Assembly: GCA_965277445.1 (NCBI GenBank)
Contig: CBDICY010000016.1
Span: forward strand, 186,001 to 250,000
Source: JAFMDF01 sp965277445
GTDB lineage: Bacteria; Bacteroidota; Bacteroidia; Chitinophagales; Saprospiraceae
Length of the DNA stretch: 64,000 nt
Direction: 5' to 3'
Shown here: one piece after another, positions 24,348 through 33,614 of the stretch
How the letters are laid out: the number at the start of each line of letters is the position of its first letter
Position numbering within the stretch: position 1 is the stretch's first letter
Made by a program: the position numbers and the translations under genes
The notes under the pieces: generated by a model
Databases searched by the model: none
What the model was told of the DNA's origin: nothing
The model's input: only the letters and a program-made list of their open reading frames with translations

Positions 24348-25406
24348 ATGGAAAACAAACAACTTTCTTTGGCTAAAACAAGTAGCTTCTATTTGCTTTT
24401 CGGGCTTTTAATGTGCTTGGTAGCATTCTTATTTGGCGAACTGATTACTAGAGGTTTTCAATTGGCTGGAAAAAAGCATATCCTTAGACCTCCCTACGAT
24501 AATGCACAAAAGGATCAATTATTAGGTTGGAAAACAACACCCAATTATATCTTTTCTGGAACGATGCAAGATAGTCAAAATCAATCCTACCCAGTTGAGT
24601 TGAGCTATGACCAAAACGGATTTAAAGCATTTGGAAAGCTACCAACCACAAAGCCCAAACTCTTTTTTATTGGGGATTCTTATACGTCAAGCATTGAAGT
24701 GTCTAATGAAAAATCTTATTTCCATCTAATCGGAGATAGTTTGGACGTGGAAATATTTGCCTATGGTCAATCAGGCTATGGTACGCTGCAAGAATATTTA
24801 ATCCTTGACCAATATCTAGATACGATTCAACCAGATTTTATTATTTGGCAAGTCAGCGTAAATGATTTTGTAGACAATGATTATGAATTAGAATTATTAA
24901 GTGGATATAAAGTAGGTCTGCGGCGACCTTATTTGACATTAGCGGATCAAATCATTTATCAGCAGCCAATTAAAAATAGCCAACGCTTTTTTCCTTATTC
25001 TCAATTCTTGAGTTTTGTTTGTAAAAAATGGGAAACGTATCAAGCAAAAGATCAGCAGATAGCAGAAGCTTATTTACCCCTTCACAAAACCACACCTTAT
25101 CCTCCTTTTTCAAAAGCAGTATCTATAACCGAACAAATCGTTCATAAAATCAAAAAAAGACTACCTGCTACTACGCAATTGATTGCCTTTTCTGCTGACA
25201 GAATGCCACCGTCTACCACCGAATTCAAACGGATTTTTGAGGCTGCTGGTTTCCCCTTTTTAATGAAACCAGTCAATGTACTAAGGCAAGCACGGGCAGA
25301 CGGACAAGTCGTACATGCCAGAGATAAGTACCATTGGAATAATGCAGGGCATGAAATTATAGCGAAGGAATTGATAGAGTATTTACAGCCTTTAGTGATG
25401 GATTAA
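24348..25406 (+). CDS. membrane-anchored SGNH/GDSL-type hydrolase
   Basis: This 352-aa protein has one N-terminal membrane helix (SSFYLLFGLLMCLVAFLFGELI), then an extracytoplasmic SGNH domain. Block I is FFIGDSYTSS (nucleophile Ser of GDS), block III is the Asn of VSVNDFVDND, and block V is D-x-x-H in RDKYHWNNAGHEIIA. A Gly block is likely in YGQSGYGTLQEY. Such proteins are esterases or O-acetyl transferases acting on polysaccharides or lipids. No sugar-export neighbours are present to narrow the substrate. Confidence 0.85.
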   Translation: MENKQLSLAKTSSFYLLFGLLMCLVAFLFGELITRGFQLAGKKHILRPPYDNAQKDQLLGWKTTPNYIFSGTMQDSQNQSYPVELSYDQNGFKAFGKLPTTKPKLFFIGDSYTSSIEVSNEKSYFHLIGDSLDVEIFAYGQSGYGTLQEYLILDQYLDTIQPDFIIWQVSVNDFVDNDYELELLSGYKVGLRRPYLTLADQIIYQQPIKNSQRFFPYSQFLSFVCKKWETYQAKDQQIAEAYLPLHKTTPYPPFSKAVSITEQIVHKIKKRLPATTQLIAFSADRMPPSTTEFKRIFEAAGFPFLMKPVNVLRQARADGQVVHARDKYHWNNAGHEIIAKELIEYLQPLVMD

Positions 25407-25444
25407 TTATTTGGATTCTTTGAGAATTTTTGCTAAATCGAACA

Positions 25445-25472
25445 GGATGGTTGACTTTCAGTCAACCTAAAA
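25445..25472. repeat. GGATGGTTGAC-type short repeat, copy 1
   Basis: The segment starts GGATGGTTGACTTTCAGTC; GTTGACTTTCAGTCAAC inside it is a small hairpin. It is nearly identical to 26603-26630, and the two copies bracket the GNAT gene in the same orientation. Confidence 0.7.
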
Positions 25473-25499
25473 TATTAATGTTCAAAAACTAACAGGGGT

Positions 25500-25647
25500 T
25501 GTATCAAAACATTCGGCAAATATTTTTTAGCCGAATAAAATTTCAAAACCCTCCCCCTAATCCCCTCCAAAGGGGGAAAAGTTCTGTGCAATTTGAAAAA
25601 TCAGAACTTTTAATGGTGGATTTTTTCAAAACGGGTCTTTTGATACA
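25500..25647. mobile_element. MITE-like element with TGTATCAAAA ends (148 bp)
   Basis: Perfect 10-bp terminal inverted repeats TGTATCAAAA (25500-25509/25638-25647) bound a 148-bp unit. It holds the hairpins ATTCGGC...GCCGAAT and AAAAGTTCT...AGAACTTTT. The left end TGTATCAAAACAT is shared with the 218-bp element at 52402, but the interior differs. Confidence 0.65.
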
Positions 25648-25683
25648 GTCTCATCCAATAAAATACAATGTTCCAAAGAACCA

Positions 25684-26529
25684 TTATTTATTTAAGGGAA
25701 GTAACATCTCATACTGATTAATAGAATTCTGCATACCCATTTTTTCTAAAAATTGTAATGTAGCGGTGGCGGTATCCTCAACGTTATTGGTTCTTAATTT
25801 AGGTCTAGTTGTAGCCATATATTCCAATAAAATCCGACCATAACCTTTTTGTCTAAAGGCAGGCGCAATTCCAAAAATGGGTAAAGCACCTGATGGGTCA
25901 ACAGCACCAAATCCAGCAAATTGCTGGTTATCGTATATTTCTATCACGTCATAAGTCGACTGAATGGCTTTGACCCAGTTTAAAGAGTTATTCCAACAAG
26001 GGACAAAATCAAAACAAGTTTGGTAAAGTTGCCAATTGGGTTGATTGGTTGTTCGGATAACTAAATTGGATGGGGTAGGGGTATTTGTTTGAATAATCTC
26101 TCCACCATAACAATTAACACCTCTTAATTTTTTAAAACCAATTCTTTCGTAAACTTTAATCGCACGGATATTTTCTTGGATCACTTCTAAACTACATTGT
26201 TCGATTCCTTTGGCTTTAAATTGAGGAATTGCTAGGTCGTACATTTTATCCACTAGGCGGTTGCCTCGATAGGTGGGAATAACGCCAGTCCCATCATTAT
26301 GTGCGGTTAATTTGCCGTAATGTTCATCTATACCAATGAACATTACGGCAACTATTTTATCTTTATCAAATACTCCGAAAGATAATTCAGGATCGATTCT
26401 TGCGCCTTTCCAGCGTACTGTCAGATAGTCTACTGTAGCATGGATGGGGACAAAATAATTGGCGAAAGCTTCGTTAAAACAATCAACTATCGCTTTGAAA
26501 TTAGTAGTGCTTAGGTTTTTTATTTGCAT
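25684..26529 (-). CDS. tandem GNAT-family N-acetyltransferase
   Basis: This 281-aa cytosolic protein has two GNAT folds. The first (1-150) contains NDGTGVIPTYRGNRLVDKMYD, the acetyl-CoA pyrophosphate-binding loop (usually Q/RxxGxG/A, here TYRGNRL), and IRAIKVYERIGFKKLRGV. The second (160-281) has LPIFGIAPAFRQKGYGRILLEYM, a canonical R-Q-K-G-Y-G motif, and ATATLQFLEKMG. The second half is likely catalytic. The substrate is not predictable. It converges on the SGNH gene across a MITE-like element. Confidence 0.85.
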   Translation of the reverse strand: MQIKNLSTTNFKAIVDCFNEAFANYFVPIHATVDYLTVRWKGARIDPELSFGVFDKDKIVAVMFIGIDEHYGKLTAHNDGTGVIPTYRGNRLVDKMYDLAIPQFKAKGIEQCSLEVIQENIRAIKVYERIGFKKLRGVNCYGGEIIQTNTPTPSNLVIRTTNQPNWQLYQTCFDFVPCWNNSLNWVKAIQSTYDVIEIYDNQQFAGFGAVDPSGALPIFGIAPAFRQKGYGRILLEYMATTRPKLRTNNVEDTATATLQFLEKMGMQNSINQYEMLLPLNK

Positions 26530-26602
26530 GATTTCGTTTTAGCTGCTGTACGTCAAAAATAGAAAAAGAAGAGAGGTTAGCAAAATGTTTTTTTACTTTA
26601 TT

Positions 26603-26676
26603 GGATGGTTGACCTTTAGTCAACCTAAAAATAATTATATTGAAAAGATAACTGGTTGAGGGAAGGTCAATCATCC
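26603..26676. repeat. GGATGGTTGAC-type hairpin element, copy 2
   Basis: The ends 26603-26616 and 26663-26676 are inverted repeats of 14 bp with one mismatch. The left part repeats the sequence at 25445-25472. It lies between the GNAT gene and the divergent T9SS protein gene. Confidence 0.7.
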
Positions 26677-26722
26677 TCAAAAATTGTCAAACAATCAAAA
26701 ATCACCTCAAAAAAATTAAAAT

Positions 26723-27637
26723 ATGAAAACCAAATTAACCCTGATTTTAGTTCCCTTATTTTTGTTGAAGCTGACTTTAGCTGCCCAAGTCTGGTACGAT
26801 GATCAGGCAACTTGGTATCGTTTTGTGGATGATGGTTTTACAGGCAGCAAAAGTATTATAGAAGTGAAGATCGAGAAAGATACTATTTTTAATGGGCAAC
26901 AGGTCAAAAAATTAGCTGCCTTTACAAAATTCGAGCGAGCACTAACTGGGGAAACTGAAGCGTTTATCAATTATTATTATGAGTATGAAAGCAATGATTC
27001 TGTTTTTCATTGGAATGGTGAGGAATTTGAGTTGATCTATAATTTTAACTTAATTGTTGGAGATACGGTCTCTTATAATTGGTCTTTTCATGATTCCGTT
27101 CATTTAGTACTGGATTCTATTGGCATTCAAAATTTTTCTAATCAACCTAGACGGATTCAATATTTTAGAAGCTTGGTTGCTCTAAATCCTAATTTAGCAT
27201 GGTGTGGCTTGCCAGAAGAATATGTAATTATTGAGGGGATCGGAAGTTTGCTAAATCGAAATCCCCGTTATGACTTTTTATGTGCGACGGATCTTCCTTG
27301 GGTCAGTCTTCGTTGCTTCTCCGATAGTTTTAGCAACTATAATCCCGATAAATTGATTTGTGATATTATTGATAGAATTGTGCCGACTTTTGAAGTAGCT
27401 ACGGGGATTGATTTACAGGTTTATCCTAACCCTACCACAGATTGGTTACAAATAAAAACCATTGCTGCACCACCCATTACTGCTGCGATTATTTATGATT
27501 TATTAGGGTATAAAAGGGTTGTGAATGTTTATCAAAATCGACTAGATGTTAGCTTTTTGCCTAATGGTGTTTATTTTTTGGAAGTAGCTTTGGAAGGACA
27601 GGTTTTTACGAAGAAGATTATTAAAAAGGGAAATTAG
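26723..27637 (+). CDS. secreted protein with C-terminal T9SS sorting domain
   Basis: This 304-aa protein has a signal peptide (MKTKLTLILVPLFLLKLTLAA, cleavage near AAQVW). The central domain of about 200 residues (FTGSKSIIEVKIEKDTIFNG, SVFHWNGEEFELIYNF, FSNQPRRIQYFRS) resembles the unnamed region common in short Bacteroidota T9SS proteins and has no known activity. The last 75 residues are a type A sorting domain: LQVYPNPTTDWLQIK, LPNGVYFLEVALEG and the basic end TKKIIKKGN. It should cross the outer membrane through the type IX system and be released or anchored at the surface. Confidence 0.88.
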   Translation: MKTKLTLILVPLFLLKLTLAAQVWYDDQATWYRFVDDGFTGSKSIIEVKIEKDTIFNGQQVKKLAAFTKFERALTGETEAFINYYYEYESNDSVFHWNGEEFELIYNFNLIVGDTVSYNWSFHDSVHLVLDSIGIQNFSNQPRRIQYFRSLVALNPNLAWCGLPEEYVIIEGIGSLLNRNPRYDFLCATDLPWVSLRCFSDSFSNYNPDKLICDIIDRIVPTFEVATGIDLQVYPNPTTDWLQIKTIAAPPITAAIIYDLLGYKRVVNVYQNRLDVSFLPNGVYFLEVALEGQVFTKKIIKKGN

Positions 27638-27659
27638 AAGAGGCGGTCAATTGATCGAC

Positions 27660-27730
27660 CGTAACTTGGAAATTCATTTCCAAGAAAGCATTTTTAACTA
27701 TTTTTCTTGGAAATGAATTTCCAAGCTACG
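27660..27730. repeat. CTTGGAAAT-family hairpin, copy 2
   Basis: The arms 27660-27687 and 27703-27730 pair over 28 bp with one mismatch, carrying the same CGTAACTTGGAAAT word as copy 1. It lies in the convergent gap of two T9SS protein genes. Confidence 0.9.
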
Positions 27731-27742
27731 ATTGTAAACAAA

Positions 27743-27773
27743 ACAAGGCGGCTATGGGAAATAGCCGCCTTGT
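27743..27773. terminator. GGCGG-type GC-rich hairpin
   Basis: A perfect 13-bp stem ACAAGGCGGCTAT (27743-27755/27761-27773) around the loop GGGAA. It is shared in sequence with the pair at 48645-48714. Its place between convergent genes suggests bidirectional termination, though no T-run follows directly. Confidence 0.65.
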
Positions 27774-27927
27774 AAGCAATATAAATCGTGTATTAATTAA
27801 TCTAAGCTGCGGAGAATTGTTGTATTGCTATATTGTTGGATACCCTTTAATTAGAGATTTTTAGCCCCATCAGCAATATAACCATAAAACAATATAACCA
27901 TTTTAATTTCTCTGCAACTTGAGTTAA

Positions 27928-30900
27928 TTATTGTTTATTAAACTTCCGCACAATCGGTTCAGCCTCCTCTGATTCTATACTCAACAAATACATCCCATCA
28001 GGCAAATGATTCACATCTATAGATAATTGCTGGTTGTCATCCTGTGACAACAGTTCTTGATGCATGACCTGCCCTAAATGATTGTAAATTTTCAGCCTAC
28101 CGTCTACCTGCTGGTAATCCGATAATTGAACCTGTAAATTGGTTGCTACAGGATTAGGGAATACCGTTAAAGCAGGCATTTCTGTTGGCAACAAGTTTTT
28201 AAGTGGTGCAGTAGATTCGTGAGGGATTACTGCTATTTCTACGTCATTTGTTGACCGAGTAGTAGCGGTGATTGCGCTTAAACCATTTGTTGGAGGTGTC
28301 AAATTAATCGTATAATCTTCTACTTCTCCATAAGTGAAATCACTACAAGGGTTAGCTGGATTACCATACTTCATCGACACTCGCATTTTGGTTAGTCCAA
28401 TAGCACATTGCTGCGGTATTCTAAATTTAATTTTTAGAATATTATAATCTCTGTAAGTGAATACTTCCTCATTCGCATCATTAAAATCACCATCTCGATT
28501 ATAATCAATCCAAACTCGCCAATTGACGTAGTATTTATTTCGAGCATAGCCTGGAGAAAGAATGATGGTCTGTTCCGATCCTGCTTGTACATTGGTACTT
28601 AGATTAGTGAAATCGCCGTAACCTCCATTTGCACCAGTTGCATTATTGATTCCTCCCAAAACAACGTGGCGAATCCAGAAATAACTCGTGTTTTTACCAG
28701 TTATATCACAGTAATCGGCTAAAGTCTCGCAAGGATTTACCGTTACGTTAAACGTACACACCTCTTCATTACCACAGTTATCTTTAATATGGTAAGCAAC
28801 TTCGGTTGTACCAACTGGAAATACACTACCACTTACGGGCCCTGCACATTGCTGAACAGTCAAACAAGGTATTTCTAAAATGTATTCTAACTTATAATGT
28901 CCTGCTATATCGTCCCATTGTCCATTAGGTAATAAACGAGTATAATCCTGATTATTGCCATAATTATTTGGTTGACCGGGATACCAGTTCGTATACGTCA
29001 ATGGATCATTATTCAACCATTGATAAACGCCTTCTTGTTGTAAATCGTGTAAGCCAATGTAAGCACTTTGATTGTTCAAAAAGCTACTAAGCATTTGATT
29101 TTCTTCAGCGCTATTGATAACCGCTAAATATCCACCTTGACTTTCTGTCATCGCTTTGGCAGCTGCCCAATTAGCTTTTTCTTTAGAGCAATAGTATTGA
29201 TGCCCATTTAAAGCCCCCATGTAAACAAAATCCGTTAAATCCAATCCTGGTTCTGGACAACTATTACAGCAGCTACTTGCGGTTGGTGTTTCCCACGAAT
29301 AAGTTGCGCCATTTTGTCCCGCTTCACAATCTAAAACGACATCATCTGGACAAGCAACGGACAAACCACCTTCTGTGACGGTAACCGTAAAGCTACAAAC
29401 TTGATTCGCACAACCTTCCCCCACTTCGTAAGTAATCGTAGTCGTTCCTACTGGAAAAGTACTGCCACTAGCTGGCCCACTAGTTCGTCGCAATGTTCCT
29501 TGACAAGCACCAATAACTGTTGGGACATTCCAAGTATGCGTATTACCATCACCACAGTTTAAGACAACATCTGTTGGACAATTATTCAACGTAGGGGCAT
29601 TGATAACAATAAGTTGTGAACAAGTCTTTCTAATAGATGGATTATCGGTATAATAAACGACCCATTCTCTTTTAATTGTTTTGGCGCCACAGCCATTATC
29701 GGTTACTGCATCTGTATATTCTAAAGTAGTTGGACAACTAGAATTATTGATAACGGTCGGCGTTCCCGTTACACTTGGATCAGTAGATTGGCTATTGCAA
29801 TCTGCTACATCTGCTGGTACGGTTGGACAAATAATGGTCAAGTCATCAGGGTTACCTGCGCCTTTAACCGTTACCGTAAAGCTACAAGTTTGGTTAGCAC
29901 AGCCTGTTCCTACTTCATAAGTAATGGTCGTCGTTCCTACTGGGAAAATACTGCCACTAGCTGGTCCACTAGTTCGTCGCAGCGTTCCTTGACAAGCACC
30001 ATTAACCGTTGGTACATTCCAATTATAAATATTCCCATCCCCACATTCTAAGACCACATCTGATGGACAATTGCTAAGTGTTGGCGCATTGATAATAATA
30101 AGCTGGGAACAAATTTTTCTAATGGCTGGATTATTAGTAAAATAGACTACCCATTCTCTTTTAATCGTTTGAGTCCCACAGCCATTGTCTGTTACTGCAT
30201 CTGTGTGTTCTAAAGTAGTTGGACAACTAGAATTATTGATAACCGTCGGCGTTCCCGTTACACTTGGGTCAGTAGATTGTCCATTACAATCTGCTACATC
30301 TGCTGGAACGTTTGGACAACTAATAGATAAATCATCAAGCGTACCTGCATCTTTTACAGTAATGGTAAAACTACAAACTTGATTAACACAACCATCGCCT
30401 ATTTCATAGGTAATAGTTGTTCTACCTACTGGAAAAGTACTACCACTTGCTAGTCCACTAGTTTGTCGTAGCGTTCCTGCACAGCCGTTATTAATCGTTG
30501 GTAGCGTCCAACTATAGGTATTCCCATCACCACAATCTAAGACCACATCTGATGGACAATTACTAAGGCTTGGCGCATTGATAATAATAAGTTGCGAACA
30601 AGTTTTTCTAATGGTTGGATTATTGGTATAATATACGACCCATTCCCGCTTAATCGTTTTAGCACCACAGCCATTATCGGTTACAATGTCTGCATATTCC
30701 AAAGTTGTTGGACAACTGGAATTATTCACCACGGTAGGCGTACCTGTTACGCTTGGATCAGAGGATTCTCCTGTACAATCGTCAGTAGCATCCGCAGGAA
30801 CGGTTGGACAAATAATAGTTAAATCATCAAGCGTTCCTGCATCTTTAACGGTAACGGTAAAACTACAAGTCTGAGTTGTACCACAACCACCTACAATTTC

Positions 30901-32934
30901 ATAAGTAATGGTCGTTGTTCCTTTAGAGAAAATACTTCCACTTACTGGACCACTTGTTTGCTGAATCGTGCCACCACATCCCCCTGCTATCGTTGGGGAA
31001 GCCCAATTGTAGGTGCTCCCATCTGCACAATTTAACACCACATCCGTAGGGCAATTTGCTAAAACTGGTGCCTTTAAGGTAATGGTTTGTTTACAAGTTT
31101 TACGCTCGTTCGGCAAATCATTTAAATAGGCGAACCAAGTTCGTTCAATAATCTTTTCGTCACAATTATTAGTGAGGACGGCATCTGTATAATCCAAGGT
31201 AAAAGCACAATTTAAATTATCTGGAACAGTAGTCGCTTGTCCAGTTACACTTGGGTCAATTGATTGATTGGTACAACCAATAAAATCTGCGGGGCAAGTA
31301 ATAGCCAATGGAGATAATTGCCCAACATTATTGGTGAAATCTTGTGCAGTAGTACTTGCAAACCACCAAGTATTGATGGTATTATAATTACCGTAATTAT
31401 CATCTTTATCAGCGTAATTCCCCCATTCACCTGTCCAACGGTGACAAGGTCCAACACAACCATTAGTGCCATCTTTAGATTCGGTCGAACCACTTGCTTC
31501 GGTTATTTTTGTATCATCATAATATAGTAATTGTCTTCCTAAAGCTGGTCGAACGGTCTCGACAATAAATCCATCATCATTAAATTCTGCATCATAAACA
31601 GGAAAATGATAAATCCCTTGGAAATAGCTACCTGTTACGGTAATAGCGACTTCTAAAAGCACATTGCCATTGCCATCTTTTCCATCCCAAGGAATACAAG
31701 CTTCATAAATAAATCCTGCTGTTTCTGGATTCGTTACTTTATCCGCATCGGTAATTTGATAGATAACTCGTCTTTCGGAAGGTTGATCTAATACACCATT
31801 TCCATTAGCGCCTTCAATAATAATTTCAAATTGCCCAGGTTGGGTAGTCGCTACATTAATGCAACGATCTTGCGGACAACCCGTCACAAAATTAGCCGCA
31901 GCTTTAATCTCTCCAATCTCTTGGACAGGACAAAATGTTTCATCAGGTAAATTCAAAAAAACAGGTAATAAAGGATTAGGCGCATTGACATTAGGAACGG
32001 ATTGTCTATCGGTAAAAATGTCACCAGAATTTCCAGGCCCTTGGCGATTAAAGGAAATATTAAAAGAACCCGCTCGAAAACCAGAGCGTTGGTCTGAATT
32101 ACCAGCAATAGCTCTAGTATTGGTATTCGTATTAAAATCAATTTTAGTAATAAATCCTTCGCTGGAACAAACAAAAAGAGCGCCATTGAATGCTCTGTCA
32201 AAAGAACCACTACCATCTCTTTTGATACCAATTCCCCAGTTGTTAGACCAAACTCTACCTGTCACTCCTTGATTCGTACAGTTGGCTACCGTAATATCAA
32301 AATAAGGAATATAAAAACCTGATCTCGCCGTATTTGGATCATAACTAGTATTGGTGGTATAAAATTCAATGGAATAATTCCCCGTTAAATTAAGCCCACA
32401 AGCAGATAAGTCTAATTCAAATCCATTATATCCTGCTGCGCCGCCTAATTGAGTAGGTCCATTATCTGCAGCTGCCCGATTTGGAATATTAGCGGTATTG
32501 GAGTTTAGTGTTTGCCAAACCTCTCCATTAATGGTCGTATTACCAAAACAGGATAAATTATTAATTGGATTGCCTAGTGGATCAATCACTCTAAAAATTA
32601 GATTTTCTTCAATACCTGAGCCGCCATAAACAGGATTTACATCTGAAAAAGAGCGATCATTTTTAGGAATACTAAAGCCCATATAGACTTTTTCGCAGTT
32701 ATTCTGTATATTAAAATAGAGTTTAGAATCGGAGTCTTTCCAGGCAAAAAGCCCATAATCTCCACCACGAGTTCCTGTATTTCCTGCCCCTACAAATAAG
32801 GCAGCTTCGTCTTGATTAGAAGGCGCAATAGATTTGGTGCCTTCTGCTAATAAATTAAAAGGACTGAGTAAAAAGAAAAGAAAAGTACTTAAAGATAAGA
32901 ATTGTAAAGTTAGTGTTAGTTTAAAGTGTTGCAT
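27928..32934 (-). CDS. giant T9SS-secreted surface protein: HYR repeats, C-type lectin, GEVED
   Basis: This 1668-aa protein has a signal peptide (1-30, ending NLLAEG) and an N-terminal region to about 540 without a recognised fold (contains GFSIPKNDRSF and many Asp-rich turns). Four tandem units of about 162 residues follow (about 550-1190), each with an immunoglobulin-like half (DPSVTGTPTV...IKREWVVYYTNNP) and an HYR half (CPSDVVL.CGDG...GTTTITYE). A last HYR domain (about 1195-1400) is interrupted by a C-type lectin domain (about 1235-1358; WAAAKAMTESQGGYLAVINS, AYIGLHD, QWDDIAG). Then come GEVED (about 1405-1545) and a T9SS sorting domain (about 1590-1668, VFPNPVATNLQVQL). It is probably an adhesin or glycan binder. 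Confidence 0.92.
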   Translation of the reverse strand: MQHFKLTLTLQFLSLSTFLFFLLSPFNLLAEGTKSIAPSNQDEAALFVGAGNTGTRGGDYGLFAWKDSDSKLYFNIQNNCEKVYMGFSIPKNDRSFSDVNPVYGGSGIEENLIFRVIDPLGNPINNLSCFGNTTINGEVWQTLNSNTANIPNRAAADNGPTQLGGAAGYNGFELDLSACGLNLTGNYSIEFYTTNTSYDPNTARSGFYIPYFDITVANCTNQGVTGRVWSNNWGIGIKRDGSGSFDRAFNGALFVCSSEGFITKIDFNTNTNTRAIAGNSDQRSGFRAGSFNISFNRQGPGNSGDIFTDRQSVPNVNAPNPLLPVFLNLPDETFCPVQEIGEIKAAANFVTGCPQDRCINVATTQPGQFEIIIEGANGNGVLDQPSERRVIYQITDADKVTNPETAGFIYEACIPWDGKDGNGNVLLEVAITVTGSYFQGIYHFPVYDAEFNDDGFIVETVRPALGRQLLYYDDTKITEASGSTESKDGTNGCVGPCHRWTGEWGNYADKDDNYGNYNTINTWWFASTTAQDFTNNVGQLSPLAITCPADFIGCTNQSIDPSVTGQATTVPDNLNCAFTLDYTDAVLTNNCDEKIIERTWFAYLNDLPNERKTCKQTITLKAPVLANCPTDVVLNCADGSTYNWASPTIAGGCGGTIQQTSGPVSGSIFSKGTTTITYEIVGGCGTTQTCSFTVTVKDAGTLDDLTIICPTVPADATDDCTGESSDPSVTGTPTVVNNSSCPTTLEYADIVTDNGCGAKTIKREWVVYYTNNPTIRKTCSQLIIINAPSLSNCPSDVVLDCGDGNTYSWTLPTINNGCAGTLRQTSGLASGSTFPVGRTTITYEIGDGCVNQVCSFTITVKDAGTLDDLSISCPNVPADVADCNGQSTDPSVTGTPTVINNSSCPTTLEHTDAVTDNGCGTQTIKREWVVYFTNNPAIRKICSQLIIINAPTLSNCPSDVVLECGDGNIYNWNVPTVNGACQGTLRRTSGPASGSIFPVGTTTITYEVGTGCANQTCSFTVTVKGAGNPDDLTIICPTVPADVADCNSQSTDPSVTGTPTVINNSSCPTTLEYTDAVTDNGCGAKTIKREWVVYYTDNPSIRKTCSQLIVINAPTLNNCPTDVVLNCGDGNTHTWNVPTVIGACQGTLRRTSGPASGSTFPVGTTTITYEVGEGCANQVCSFTVTVTEGGLSVACPDDVVLDCEAGQNGATYSWETPTASSCCNSCPEPGLDLTDFVYMGALNGHQYYCSKEKANWAAAKAMTESQGGYLAVINSAEENQMLSSFLNNQSAYIGLHDLQQEGVYQWLNNDPLTYTNWYPGQPNNYGNNQDYTRLLPNGQWDDIAGHYKLEYILEIPCLTVQQCAGPVSGSVFPVGTTEVAYHIKDNCGNEEVCTFNVTVNPCETLADYCDITGKNTSYFWIRHVVLGGINNATGANGGYGDFTNLSTNVQAGSEQTIILSPGYARNKYYVNWRVWIDYNRDGDFNDANEEVFTYRDYNILKIKFRIPQQCAIGLTKMRVSMKYGNPANPCSDFTYGEVEDYTINLTPPTNGLSAITATTRSTNDVEIAVIPHESTAPLKNLLPTEMPALTVFPNPVATNLQVQLSDYQQVDGRLKIYNHLGQVMHQELLSQDDNQQLSIDVNHLPDGMYLLSIESEEAEPIVRKFNKQ

Positions 32935-33614
32935 AAACTGAATGTTAAGGGATAAAATGTTTGATTGTTAATAGTCATTTTCGGTACGCTGTAACTAAGT
33001 AATATTGATACTATTGGACAGTCGGTTATGAAAAATCAGTAATTACAGTAAAGGCATAGCTATCTACTCTTTTTCGATGTCAATTGAATTTTATGATCAA
33101 CTAACCATTTCGAAAAGCCCAAATTTTTCAACCGTTTTTTAACTGCAATAAGTATCGTCGCCATCCTTTTATTCGGAGGTAGATACATGTAGGAAAAGGA
33201 TAGTAAGGAAAGCGAAAATGGCAAGACCTCTTTGTTTGGTGTAGTTCTAATGAGACCTTACGATTAGCTTTAATCGTTAAGCATAGTTTTTATCAGTAAT
33301 TATACTGAAGGGTTTTGTTGTTAAATTAAAATCAGTAGTCGTTAAGTGGCAAATCAGATAAAACGCATCATTACGGTGTAGTCATTGCCTATTCATCAAA
33401 TATGCGAGATTTGTTAGGCAATGTGTTGGTTGGTGAACCTTGGTGTGTGTAAGAATTGATGTGTAAGGTGTAAGTCGTTTTTATCTAAGCCAAAATTAGT
33501 AGCTTGTCGGCTAGCTGTCAACTGCTACTTTCTTTTTTCTGTTGATATGACAGAAATTTAGCATTTGTGACGGGGTACATATAAAGGATGTATTAGAATA
33601 AATTAATAATAGGG
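32935..33614. other. 680-bp intergenic region, no gene recognised
   Basis: It lies upstream of the giant protein and downstream of an NCS1 permease gene, both on the minus strand, so it should hold the giant gene's promoter and leader. I see short hairpins (CGATTAGCTTTAATCG near 33259; ATCCTTTT...AAAAGGAT around 33164-33205) but no heptamer array, known riboswitch pattern or open frame of interest. Its length without structure is unusual for this window. Confidence 0.4.

Noticed and set aside
32935..33614. Riboswitch or small RNA in the 680-bp gap
   Set aside because: Only short, weak hairpins are seen; nothing matches a riboswitch core I could recognise.
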